DNA from: Streptomyces sp. TS71-3
Lineage (GTDB): Bacteria > Actinomycetota > Actinomycetes > Streptomycetales > Streptomycetaceae
Reading direction: 5' to 3'
NCBI RefSeq assembly: GCF_018327685.1
Contig: NZ_BNEL01000003.1
Location: 62,001 to 126,000, forward strand
Length of the DNA stretch: 64,000 nt
Shown here in pieces: positions 1-7,753 of this stretch. Both the position numbers and the translations under genes were made by a program. A model generated the notes under the pieces. It was not told where the DNA came from and ran no database searches. It saw only the letters and a list, made by a program, of their open reading frames with translations. Within the stretch, counting starts at the first letter, position 1; the number at the start of each line of letters is the position of its first letter.

Positions 1-2
1 TG

Positions 3-878
3 AAGACGGTCGACGTGCTGGGCGGCGTGGAGGTCTGCACGCCGGTACGGCTCCGCGACACCTACACGGGCCTCGACCTGGCCGCGGGCCGGCACCGGCT
101 GCACGGCGGCGAGGCCCTGCAGTACGTGCGCTCCCGGCACGTCGACGGCGCCTCCGACCTGGGCCGGGTGCAGCGCCAGCAGCGCTTTCTGGCCTCGCTC
201 ATCTCCGAGGCCACCTCGTCGGGCGTGCTGCTGAACCCGGTGAAGTTCGCCCAGCTGACCAGCACCGTGCTCGGCTCGGTCCGCGCGGACGGCGGTTTCG
301 GGCCGCACGAGATGCTGGACCTGGGCCAGGCGATGCGCGGGTTCTCGCCGTCGTCGTCCGAGTTCGCGACCGTCCCGGTGCGGGAGGCGGGGCGCCCCGT
401 GCGGGGCCTCGGCGAGACCGTGCGGTGGGACGGGCCGAGGGCCCGCGAGCTCTTCGACGCCATCCGCGAGGACCGGCCCCTCGCGCCGGCGGCGGCGCCG
501 GGGCGCGCCCGGGTGGTGGAGGTGGCGCCCCAGGGCATCCGGGTGCAGGTCGAGAACGGCACCGGCATCCCCGGCCTGGCCCACCGCGTCGACGCCGCGC
601 TCAGGTCGACCGGCTTCCGCACGACGGGCGCCCCGGGCACCGCGCCGGGGCACGACGCACAGCGCACGGTCATCGTCTACGACCCCCACTGGAACCGTTC
701 CGCGAAGACCCTGGCCGCCGCCCTGCCCGGCAGCGAGCTGCGGCCCGCGGCGGGCCGGGGCGCCGTCTTCAAGGTGATCGCGGGCACGGACTTCAAGGAG
801 GTCACCCGAGTACGGGCCGGGGACCCGGGCGACCGGCGCGGGGGTGCGGTGACGGGGGACGAGGTGGCCTGCACGTAA
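3..878 (+). CDS. LytR-CpsA-Psr family protein with LytR_C domain (5' partial)
   Basis: The reading frame is open from the first bases, so the N-terminus, membrane anchor and first half of the LCP domain lie outside the window. The visible protein starts in the second half of the LCP catalytic domain, including the typical GGEALQYVRSRH and LGRVQRQQRFL stretches. It ends with a LytR_C domain of about 90 residues starting near IRVQVENGTGIPGLA. LCP proteins are extracytoplasmic phosphotransferases that attach teichoic acids or other glycopolymers to peptidoglycan. A second, complete LCP gene follows on the same strand about 690 bp downstream, beyond a repeat-rich gap. Family assignment is firm; the polymer substrate is unknown. 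Confidence 0.9.
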   Translation, partial: KTVDVLGGVEVCTPVRLRDTYTGLDLAAGRHRLHGGEALQYVRSRHVDGASDLGRVQRQQRFLASLISEATSSGVLLNPVKFAQLTSTVLGSVRADGGFGPHEMLDLGQAMRGFSPSSSEFATVPVREAGRPVRGLGETVRWDGPRARELFDAIREDRPLAPAAAPGRARVVEVAPQGIRVQVENGTGIPGLAHRVDAALRSTGFRTTGAPGTAPGHDAQRTVIVYDPHWNRSAKTLAAALPGSELRPAAGRGAVFKVIAGTDFKEVTRVRAGDPGDRRGGAVTGDEVACT

Positions 879-1563
879 TTGCCCTTCGGCGCCGGGCCGG
901 GGCCGGGGTGGCTGTTTCCGGTCAGTTGCGCTCGGATGCGCATTCCCCCTCGCGAGGGGTGGTTTCGGTCACGCCGGGACCTCAGGCCGGTGGCGGGTGC
1001 TCGCGCAGTTCCCCGCGCCCCTTCTTCGGCGCTGCGCGCATCCTCCCGACCGCGCGATCTCCGGTCGTACCCGGACCCCAGGCGGGTGGGGCTTCTCGCG
1101 CAGTTCCCCGCGCCCCTATAGAGGCGCTGTGCGCGCCCTTGCGCACAGGTGCGCCCCGGAAGGGGCGCGGGGAACTGCGCGAGCAACCCCCCACTTGCGT
1201 GAGGTCCGGGTACGAGCCGACACCACCCCCTCGGGAGGATGCGCGCAGCGCCGAAACAAGGGCCGCGGGGATGGGGGTACCTCCCATGCCCGTAAGGCAG
1301 TGGGGGAACATCAAACCCGGATGAAGCCGTCAGATCGCCAGGGACCCCAAGTGGCACCCGCGGTCGCATTCAAGCCACCGCCAAGCAATGACGTGACATA
1401 CGCCACGTATGCCGGGTGTAAGGCAGACGTCCACATTCCAGCGGGCAGCAACCCCTATGCGGCCCGGCCCCCCACAGGGCTTTGCATCAGCTCTGCAACA
1501 GCCCCGGCCCGAAACCCCACGGCCCCTGTAAGCGCCCTGTCGGGAGCCTGCACACTGGCCCGT
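879..1563. repeat. Repeat-rich intergenic region with three copies of the dispersed CGCAGTTCCCCGCGCCCC motif
   Basis: No gene is evident in this 685-bp gap. Two plus-orientation copies of the motif lie at about 999-1022 and 1094-1117, and an inverted copy at 1161-1186. The last two face each other across about 43 bp, so a transcript could fold into a long hairpin. A further small palindrome, ATGGGGGTACCTCCCAT, lies at about 1270-1286 and resembles sequence found inside the element at 17284-17518. The open frame running through here into the next gene is a high-GC artefact. Confidence 0.75.
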
Positions 1564-2907
1564 ATGAGTGAATGGCGAGGGGGCCCCTCCGGTCCGGGCG
1601 GTGCCGGCGGAGGCTGGTCCGACGAGAACGGGCAGGGCCGATACGGCAGCGGCAGCGGCAGCGCACAGCCGGAGAGCGCGCGCACGATGCGCCGCGTCGA
1701 CCGCGGGCAGGTTCCCCGACGCCCGTCGGCCCCGCCGGGCGCCCCCGCCAGACCACCGGTCATCCCGCCGCAGCAGGGGCGGCAGCCGGGCTCGTACTCC
1801 GACGGCTACGGCGGGGACGGCCCCTACGACAGCGGCTACAGCGACGGCCACGTCTACGGCTCCCGGCAGCACGGCGGCGGGGGCGGGTACGACGGCTACG
1901 ACGGGTACGACCCGGGCCGCCGCCGGCCGAGCTGGGGCCGCCGGATCAAGTGGACCATCCTCACGCTGGTCGTCGTGCTGGTCGTGACGTCCATCGGCAC
2001 CTACTTCTGGGCCGACTCCAAGCTCCGCAGGGACGTCGACCTCTCACAGGTGATCGACCGGCCCGCCGAGGGCCAGGGCACCAACTACCTGATCGTCGGC
2101 TCCGACAGCCGCGAGGGCATGTCCGACGCGGAGAAGAAGCAGCTGCACACCGGTTCCGCCGAGGGCAAGCGCACGGACTCCATGATCATTCTGCACGTCG
2201 GCGAGAACGGCGACACGATGATCTCGCTGCCCCGCGACTCCGACGTCGAGATCCCCTCGTTCAAGGGCTCGGAGTCGGGGAAGACGTTCCCGGCCACCGG
2301 CAGGCACACCAAGCTGAACGCCGCCTACTCCACCGACGGCCCCCAGCTGCTGGTGCGCACGATCGAGTACAACACCGGCCTGCACATCGACCACTACGCG
2401 GAGATCGGCTTCGCCGGCTTCGCGAACATCGTGGACGCCGTCGGCGGTGTGGACATGACCCTGGACCAGGGCTTCAAGGACAAGTACTCGGGCGCCGACT
2501 TCAAGGCGGGCAAGCAGACGCTCAACGGCCAGCAGGCGCTGGCGTTCGTCCGCACCCGGCACGCGTTCGCGACGAGCGACCTCCAGCGCACCAAGAACCA
2601 GCAGAAGTTCCTGGCGGCCCTCGCCCACCAGGTGGCCACGCCGGGGACGGTGCTCAACCCGTTCAAGCTGTACCCGGTGTTGGGCGCCGGCCTGGACTCG
2701 CTGATCGTCGACAAGGACATGAGCCTGTGGAACCTGGCGTCCATGTTCTGGGCGATGAAGGGCGTCTCCGGCGGTGAGGGCAAGTCCATGAACATGCCGA
2801 TCTCCGGCTCCACCGGCGGCAACCTCGTCTGGGACAAGGCGAAGGTCAAGACGCTGGTGGACGAGCTGAAGAACGACCAGAAGGTGACGGTCACCAGCGA
2901 CGAGTGA
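1564..2907 (+). CDS. LytR-CpsA-Psr (LCP) family cell-wall polymer ligase
   Basis: 447 residues. An acidic, Gly/Tyr/Ser-rich cytoplasmic N-terminus of about 125 residues is followed by one transmembrane helix at about 129-149 and an extracytoplasmic LCP domain. Visible signatures are NYLIVGSDSREG, a KRTDSMIILH segment, and SLPRDSDVEIP; the conserved Arg and Asp residues of these bind the pyrophosphate head of a lipid-linked donor. Later conserved segments are FVRTRHAFATSDLQRTKNQQ and IVDAVGGVDM. Unlike the upstream protein it lacks a LytR_C tail. The ATG at 1564 gives the N-terminus usual for Streptomyces homologues; the frame is open further upstream, but that stretch is repeat sequence. It probably anchors cell-wall glycopolymer to peptidoglycan. 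Confidence 0.9.
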   Translation: MSEWRGGPSGPGGAGGGWSDENGQGRYGSGSGSAQPESARTMRRVDRGQVPRRPSAPPGAPARPPVIPPQQGRQPGSYSDGYGGDGPYDSGYSDGHVYGSRQHGGGGGYDGYDGYDPGRRRPSWGRRIKWTILTLVVVLVVTSIGTYFWADSKLRRDVDLSQVIDRPAEGQGTNYLIVGSDSREGMSDAEKKQLHTGSAEGKRTDSMIILHVGENGDTMISLPRDSDVEIPSFKGSESGKTFPATGRHTKLNAAYSTDGPQLLVRTIEYNTGLHIDHYAEIGFAGFANIVDAVGGVDMTLDQGFKDKYSGADFKAGKQTLNGQQALAFVRTRHAFATSDLQRTKNQQKFLAALAHQVATPGTVLNPFKLYPVLGAGLDSLIVDKDMSLWNLASMFWAMKGVSGGEGKSMNMPISGSTGGNLVWDKAKVKTLVDELKNDQKVTVTSDE

Positions 2908-2970
2908 GACCGGGGCCCCGGGACACCCCGGCGCTCCCGAACACCCGGAGCCGGGGAGAACCGGAGCCCA

Positions 2971-3022
2971 CCCCTTCGGCCACGGCCCGCCGATCCGTTC
3001 GGCGGGCCGTCGGCGTACCGTG
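2971..3022 (+). repeat. Left direct repeat bounding the lanthipeptide island
   Basis: About 50 bp recur at 7660-7712 in the same orientation. The last 32 bp (2991-3022 against 7681-7712) differ at one base, and the first 20 bp match with one indel and a few substitutions. The two copies enclose the whole lower-GC lanthipeptide operon. This copy contains the perfect terminator hairpin of the LCP gene; the right copy contains a degenerate version of it just upstream of the amidohydrolase gene. Confidence 0.8.
2983..3009 (+). terminator. Rho-independent-like hairpin after the LCP gene
   Basis: A perfect 11-bp stem (CGGCCCGCCGA paired with TCGGCGGGCCG) with a 5-nt loop, about 75 bp past the LCP stop codon. 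There is no U-tract, which is common for Streptomyces terminators. Confidence 0.75.
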
Positions 3023-3078
3023 GCCACGCCTCCTCGCCCCGGCTCCAGCCGCGGGGACCGCCGCGCCGATACCAGTTC

Positions 3079-4200
3079 CTACCGTGCCGCGGAGGAGCGG
3101 AAGTGCGGAATGACCTTCTCCCCCCACTGCCGGATCGTCTCCAGGCACACGCTCTGGGGTACGGTGCCCATCTGCACCAGGCAGATCACTTCGTCCGCTC
3201 CCGCGTCAGCCAGCTCCTCAACCCGCTCCATCGCCGTTTCCGCCGTACCGTAAGGATGGTCGGTGTTGTATGCGGCCACGTATTCGGGCCTGAACGGGAC
3301 CTCGAACATGTCGAGTTCGTCGAGGACCTTCTGCTTGTTCCTGTCGAGAGCCTGCTGCCCGTCCAGTTCCGGGTCCTGCTGCGGGACGGGTCCGTCCCCG
3401 TACCAGTGCCGCGACGATTCGACGAAGAACTGCTGTCCTCGCAGGCCTATGGTGCGTGCCCGCTCGGCGTCGTCGAGGATGACGGTGGGACAGACGACCG
3501 CGAAGTGATCGTTGGTGACAGAGGAGAGAAGATCCCGGGCGGCGCGTTCTGCCCGTGCCTCGTCGTAGACCGCGCGCCGTTCGCGCGTCATCTCGGGCCC
3601 TCCGAATCCCAGGACCAGGGCTCCGACACCGAGCTTGGCGGCCGTCCGCAGCGTTTCTTCCTTGCTACAGGCCATGAAGAGCGGCGGGTGGGGATCCTGT
3701 AGGGGTCTGGGGAGGATCGATCCAGGACCGATATCCATGGATCCATGCCATTCGAACCGGTCGGTCCGCCAGATTCCGGTGAGGATCTCCAGTGCCTCGT
3801 GCACCTGCGCACGCGCGGTATCCGGATCGATTCCGTACAGGGACATCTCTTGTTTGCTGCCACCGTGCCCGGCACCGATGTCAAGCCGTCCGCCGGACAG
3901 CACATCGAGCATTGCCGTGCGCTCGGCGAGGCGCACGGGATGCTGGTATCCGAACGGCATGGTCACGACGCCGTGTCCGATCCGGATACGGGAGGTCCGG
4001 GCAGCCACCCAGGTAAGGAAGACCTCGGACGCGCTCATATGCGAGTACCACTTCAGCCCGTGGTGCTCCACGGCCCAGACACGGTCGAACCCGACCTGGT
4101 CGGCGAGTACGGCCTGTTCGACAGAATCCCTCAACATCTGCCGTTCCAGTTCTGGCGTGGCTGATGGCACCTGTCCTACGACGAAGAGGGAAAACTGCAC
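3079..4200 (-). CDS. LLM-class (luciferase-like) flavin-dependent oxidoreductase of the lanthipeptide operon
   Basis: 373 residues, full length for the bacterial luciferase-like monooxygenase family, a TIM barrel using FMN or F420. Recognisable family segments are FDRVWAVEHHG, RIRIGHGVVTMPFGYQHP, RLDIGAGHGGS and the C-terminal ADEVICLVQMG. The start is GTG with AGGAG six bases upstream. It is the last gene of a three-gene minus-strand operon, 91 bp after the precursor gene and separated from it by a strong hairpin. Position and strand suggest a tailoring oxidation or reduction of the peptide or its leader-bound intermediate, but its substrate cannot be read from sequence; a house-keeping flavin enzyme captured by the island is the alternative. 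Third-position GC is lower than in flanking genes. Confidence 0.85.
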   Translation of the reverse strand: MQFSLFVVGQVPSATPELERQMLRDSVEQAVLADQVGFDRVWAVEHHGLKWYSHMSASEVFLTWVAARTSRIRIGHGVVTMPFGYQHPVRLAERTAMLDVLSGGRLDIGAGHGGSKQEMSLYGIDPDTARAQVHEALEILTGIWRTDRFEWHGSMDIGPGSILPRPLQDPHPPLFMACSKEETLRTAAKLGVGALVLGFGGPEMTRERRAVYDEARAERAARDLLSSVTNDHFAVVCPTVILDDAERARTIGLRGQQFFVESSRHWYGDGPVPQQDPELDGQQALDRNKQKVLDELDMFEVPFRPEYVAAYNTDHPYGTAETAMERVEELADAGADEVICLVQMGTVPQSVCLETIRQWGEKVIPHFRSSAAR

Positions 4201-4241
4201 GTGATTCTCCTGAATCTCGCGTCACCGGTTCGGTGGTGGTC

Positions 4242-4275
4242 CTCGGGGGCCCGGCATGCCGCCCGGACCCCCGAG
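4242..4275 (-). terminator. Intra-operon hairpin between precursor peptide gene and LLM gene
   Basis: CTCGGGGG (4242-4249) pairs with CCCCCGAG (4268-4275), with further inner pairing (CCGG with CGG). It sits just after the precursor stop codon, where lanthipeptide operons often carry a partial terminator or RNA-stabilising hairpin that keeps precursor mRNA more abundant than downstream enzyme mRNA. That role is inferred. Confidence 0.6.
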
Positions 4276-4291
4276 TCAGCACGGGCGCTGA

Positions 4292-4432
4292 TCAGAACTT
4301 CGTGCAGCCGGTGCTCGCGGTCGTGCTGGTGCACAGGCCGGACTCGGCAAGCCGGTCGTGGGACGGGGTCTCACTCTCCAGCAGCTGAAGCGCCAGCACC
4401 TCTTCCATCGCCTCGCTGGATTCCATGGGCAT
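4292..4432 (-). CDS. Class III lanthipeptide precursor peptide (46 aa)
   Basis: This short ORF was found by reading the gap after the synthetase gene. AAGGAG lies six bases before the ATG at 4432, and a second ATG follows two codons later. Residues 10-19 ([10 protein letters not shown]) match the amphipathic leader helix with an L-x-L-Q core that class III LanKC enzymes recognise. The C-terminal half is rich in Ser, Thr and Cys: Ser31-Gly-Leu-Cys34 followed by a Thr/Ser run to Cys43, ending TKF. Thr37-x2-Ser40-x2-Cys43 fits the class III labionin/lanthionine pattern S/T-x2-S-x(n)-C, and Ser31/Cys34 could form a small lanthionine. Exact ring pattern and leader cleavage site are not determined. 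I do not recognise the core as any named lanthipeptide. Confidence 0.88.
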   Translation of the reverse strand: MPMESSEAMEEVLALQLLESETPSHDRLAESGLCTSTTASTGCTKF

Positions 4433-4493
4433 CAGTCGCTCCTTCGGTGATTCCTGCGGAACGGCCCCCGGAGTCGGGAGCCGCCATCCCTTT

Positions 4494-4535
4494 CCTGCAC
4501 GAGGAAGGTTCCTGTGCCTGCACGAGGAAGGTTCC
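4494..4535 (-). repeat. Two 19-bp direct repeats in the leader of the precursor gene
   Basis: CCTGCACGAGGAAGGTTCC occurs at 4494-4512 and again at 4517-4535, in the 147-bp gap between the synthetase stop codon and the precursor start. A short inverted repeat, GTTCC with GGAAC (4531-4545), adjoins it. The direct repeats and palindromic GGAAGGTTCC cores could form alternative RNA hairpins or a regulator binding site. Confidence 0.7.
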
Positions 4536-4579
4536 CGTACGAGGAACGGGAGTGCGGTGGGGCAGCCTCTCCGGTCTGC

Positions 4580-7189
4580 CTACCTGGTGAGATGGTCCAG
4601 AGTGAAGAAGGCATCCCGCGTGTCGTCCAGGAGGCGGGTCAGAGCGAGGAGGACCCCGGCGGATCCGCTCCACAGCTCCGTACTGAAACGCATGAGGTAT
4701 TCCCCGTGGAAGCGGGCACCGTCGCCGTCGGAGACCGCGTGGCAGAACAGGGCCTGGGCGGCCTTGACCGCTGCCTCGTGACTGGCGGCGGAGCCGGTGA
4801 GGGATGCGTGTTCGGCGAGCGCGAAGACGAGGCCTGACTGGCCTTCGTAGAGACCCGCGTAGTAGGTCGTCGCGGCCGTACTCGCACGGACGGCGTCGGT
4901 GACCGAGGCTGCCAGGTCCTCATCGGCGAATGGGAGGTACCGCGATGCCACCGTGGCGTAACCAGCCGACCCGCGGTAGAGATAGGGGTAAAGGCGTTGG
5001 TCTTCCGTGGAGACGCGGAATCCGATACCGCCGCCGGGAAACGGATCTGCTTTGGCGGCTTCGTCGCGCAGGAGAGCAAGGCCGTTCCGCTTGGCGTTCT
5101 CGTCGTCGAGAATCCGGTACAGGTAGTAGTCGAGGAGTGCGACGCCGACCTGCCCGTGCAGGAGCCCGGTCGCGCCGTCGGTCTCCAGCGCGTTGAGGAG
5201 ATCGTCTCCGGCCGGAACGGACGCTCGGATTCGCTGGGCCGCTTCCAGGTGCTTTTCGTTCTTGTCGTGCCCGTACAGCGCCAGATGCGCCAGAGCGATC
5301 CCTGCCGCTCCCTCGCCCAGGGTGGCGATCCTGGCCAGGATGGGATGGCTTTCCGCCGATGCCAGCAGCGTGTTCGCCTCTTCGACCATTCCATGGTCGG
5401 CCAGCACCCAGGCGATGCCCGCGCTGCCGGAGTGCAGCCCCGGTGCCGGCTGCGTGCTTTCGTCCAGGCTCTCCCGGCGGAACCGTTCCAGTACGTCACG
5501 CGGGGCTTCTCGCCCGGCCAGGCGCAACGCGTGCAGGACTCCCGCGGTTCCGTAGATGACGGCGTGCTTGTGCGCGTAGTACGCCCGGGGAACGGTGGGG
5601 AATATGACCCGTCCCTCCGGGTCCGCCGCACTGAGGATCGAATCGGCCACAGCGCTCTGAAGCTTCCGCAGGCTGCCCATGGTGTCGTCGCTCACCTGGC
5701 TTGGTGCGGGAAGCGTCGTCGGGACATCGACGGCCGCGAAGGCGGTGGCCTGCCGCCAGAGGTGGTCCGGGACGGCATTTCCCGAGGTGCGGCGCATCAG
5801 GTCCCTCAGGTGATGCAGTGCCGCGGGTTCCCGCTCGGTGACGTGGACCTTCATACCGAAGGTCAGCAGTTGGGTGAGAGCTGCGAGGCCGTATCGGTCG
5901 CAGTATGTGGGATCCTTCCCCATCATCTCCCTGAGCTGGTCGTCGGGGAGGTCCGGGAAGTAGCCCGGGGTGCCGAACAGGGAGAGCGGGTTGCCGACCT
6001 TCTCGGCCGTCTCGAAGTCGATGAGCCGCACGGCATCGTCGTCATCCACGAGAATGTTCCGGGGACTGACGTCGAGGAAGACGTAGCCTGCTTCGTGCAA
6101 CCGGTCCAGGGCACGGCTCAACTGCTCGACGATGCGGGTGCAGCGCTCCCAGTACGTCCGGTAGTAGTCGCCGTCCGGGGAAACGGTGAATCCCGGGTGG
6201 TGGTTCGTCACCCATTCGAGCAGGGACACTCCGGGTATCAACTCGCTGACGAGGTAGGTGTGTTCCCAGCGTCTGAAGAACTTCACAGGCGCGGGGGCCA
6301 CTCCCGGCACGCTGCCGTCCAGTTCCTGGAGGATCCGGTGTTCGTGTGCGAGGTGATCGGGTGAGGACGTGCCGTCCGGATACAGCCCGGAGTGCGCTCT
6401 GGCTTCCTTGACGAAGACCTTTTCGCCGTTCTCGGCCAAGGTGGCAATATAGGCTCCGCCGCCGTTGGAATGCCGGAGAAGCTTGTTGAAGGTCAGCCCC
6501 TCGAACGAGATGGTCCGGGGTGCGGGTCCGGAAGAGGCGGTGTAGTGGGTGAGCGGCCTGGTGTCGGCGAGAAAGGGATCCGTGATCCCGTCAGGCAGGG
6601 TGAACGACAGCCCCCGGACGTCGGGCACGAGTTTTCCGGACCCGTCCGGCACCATGAGTTCCTCGGAACCGTCGGGCTGCCTCACCGGAATGGTCTCGAA
6701 CGCACCGTACCGGTAGGAGACCACGTGTGAGTCGCGCCAGCGCCGGTCACCGAGAATGTACGGGCCCTCTTCGTCGGGAAGAGCGGCATGGAGTTCTTCC
6801 ATGAGCGCCCTGGACGCCTTCTCGTCGAGAGGGTAGGCGGCCATGAACTTGCCGTTCTGCGCTCGGGGGGCGTGCTTGTGATGCAGCATCACGAAGTAGG
6901 CACGCGCGCCGACGTGCTTGAAAGCGATGTTCTGCCGTACGCAGACGGCCGCCACGATGTCGAGCACTTCCTGGACCCGCGGCAGAGCAGCGGAGACGTG
7001 CACCTTCCAGCCGTGCGTGGCGATTTCGGCCTCAGGCGGCTTGTAGATGGACCAGAACGACATTTCCTTGCGATCCCAGGTGGACGGGACACCGCCCGCG
7101 GTATATATCTGCCCCAGGTCTCTGCTCTCGTACAGGGGACGGTAGAAATCCGGGTGAGCCTGCAGGTAGGAAATGTAGTTGTGGTCCAT
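4580..7189 (-). CDS. Class III lanthionine synthetase LanKC
   Basis: 869 residues in the three-part LanKC arrangement. Residues 1-225 are the phosphoSer/phosphoThr lyase region. Residues 225-505 are a Ser/Thr kinase domain: ATP-binding Lys261 in VFVKEAR, catalytic loop FLDVSPRNIL with Asp373 and Asn378, and DFE at 391-393 in place of DFG. Residues 530-869 are a LanC-like cyclase with repeated G-x-x-G motifs near 547, 588, 627, 740, 784 and 842. The zinc-binding Cys-Cys-His of class I, II and IV cyclases is absent (LLHGQVG and GLYEGQSG stand at the expected positions), so this is class III rather than class IV LanL. The ATG at 7189 follows GAAGGCGG and gives the standard N-terminus. The enzyme phosphorylates, dehydrates and cyclises the precursor encoded downstream. 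Codon use is visibly less GC-rich than its neighbours. No transporter or protease is linked. Confidence 0.95.
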   Translation of the reverse strand: MDHNYISYLQAHPDFYRPLYESRDLGQIYTAGGVPSTWDRKEMSFWSIYKPPEAEIATHGWKVHVSAALPRVQEVLDIVAAVCVRQNIAFKHVGARAYFVMLHHKHAPRAQNGKFMAAYPLDEKASRALMEELHAALPDEEGPYILGDRRWRDSHVVSYRYGAFETIPVRQPDGSEELMVPDGSGKLVPDVRGLSFTLPDGITDPFLADTRPLTHYTASSGPAPRTISFEGLTFNKLLRHSNGGGAYIATLAENGEKVFVKEARAHSGLYPDGTSSPDHLAHEHRILQELDGSVPGVAPAPVKFFRRWEHTYLVSELIPGVSLLEWVTNHHPGFTVSPDGDYYRTYWERCTRIVEQLSRALDRLHEAGYVFLDVSPRNILVDDDDAVRLIDFETAEKVGNPLSLFGTPGYFPDLPDDQLREMMGKDPTYCDRYGLAALTQLLTFGMKVHVTEREPAALHHLRDLMRRTSGNAVPDHLWRQATAFAAVDVPTTLPAPSQVSDDTMGSLRKLQSAVADSILSAADPEGRVIFPTVPRAYYAHKHAVIYGTAGVLHALRLAGREAPRDVLERFRRESLDESTQPAPGLHSGSAGIAWVLADHGMVEEANTLLASAESHPILARIATLGEGAAGIALAHLALYGHDKNEKHLEAAQRIRASVPAGDDLLNALETDGATGLLHGQVGVALLDYYLYRILDDENAKRNGLALLRDEAAKADPFPGGGIGFRVSTEDQRLYPYLYRGSAGYATVASRYLPFADEDLAASVTDAVRASTAATTYYAGLYEGQSGLVFALAEHASLTGSAASHEAAVKAAQALFCHAVSDGDGARFHGEYLMRFSTELWSGSAGVLLALTRLLDDTRDAFFTLDHLTR

Positions 7190-7659
7190 CAAACCGCCTT
7201 CACACACATGACGAGCACGGGAAGCATTGTCAGCGCGCGCAGACCACCGGCACCCCGTCACCGCGCTCGTGAACGCAGTGGACCAACGTGGACCAGGTGG
7301 ATTGAGTGCAGTGCCGATCCGGAGCAGTCAGGGACGAGAGGCACCGTACAGCGTTGGCCTGATCCTTGGCCAGACCGCACGCCGTGTGCGACCACCTCTC
7401 CTCAATTCGGCTCATGTCGGCCGGATTGACGGCTTGTGTATACGGAGGGAACCATTCATACGGCAGTGACGAATCAGCCGGGGTGTGGACGGCTGCGACG
7501 GCCTTCCTGTCCCGCTGTTTGTATACGGGGATCGTCGTAACAGCCACAAAAACCTGACCTCGGCATTTCACCGGGAATTGCAGGCATGGCGACAGTGGTG
7601 GCCGCCGGGGGTTCCAGGGCGGGCAGCGCGTCCGGGCCCGTGTGGATGTCGGGGCCCGG
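7190..7659 (-). promoter_or_regulatory. Upstream region of the lanthipeptide operon
   Basis: About 470 bp without a convincing gene and with lower GC than the chromosome around it. It must hold the operon promoter. A weak candidate is CTGACA near 7226-7231 on the minus strand with a poor -10 about 17 bp further on. An open frame at 7230-7571 (minus) has no good ribosome site, no recognisable domain and no strong codon bias, so I treat it as unproven. Confidence 0.4.
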
Positions 7660-7712
7660 CCCCTTCGAACCGCGGCCCACCGATCCGTTCCGCGGGCCGT
7701 CGGCGTACCGTG
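7660..7712 (+). repeat. Right direct repeat bounding the lanthipeptide island
   Basis: Partner of 2971-3022, in the same orientation. The hairpin present in the left copy is degenerate here (CGGCCC with GGGCCG still pair, the inner pairs are broken). It lies 41 bp upstream of the amidohydrolase start, so it may also overlap that gene's promoter. Confidence 0.8.
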
Positions 7713-7753
7713 CCCGGCAGGGCGGTGACCGTTGCGGCCCCGGGTGAGAAGGG

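Noticed and set aside
997..1563. N-terminal extension of the second LCP protein
   Set aside because: Consists of dispersed repeat sequence and a hairpin; homologous N-termini start at 1564.
4580..7189. Class IV LanL synthetase
   Set aside because: The cyclase domain lacks the Cys-Cys-His zinc ligands, and the precursor has a class III-type L-x-L-Q leader.
3079..7189. bldA control of the lanthipeptide operon through TTA codons
   Set aside because: TTA-like strings I checked in the three genes were out of frame; no in-frame TTA was noticed, though a full codon count was not run.
7230..7571. 113-aa minus-strand open frame upstream of lanKC
   Set aside because: No ribosome site, no recognisable domain, weak codon bias; kept only as an unproven ORF within the upstream region.
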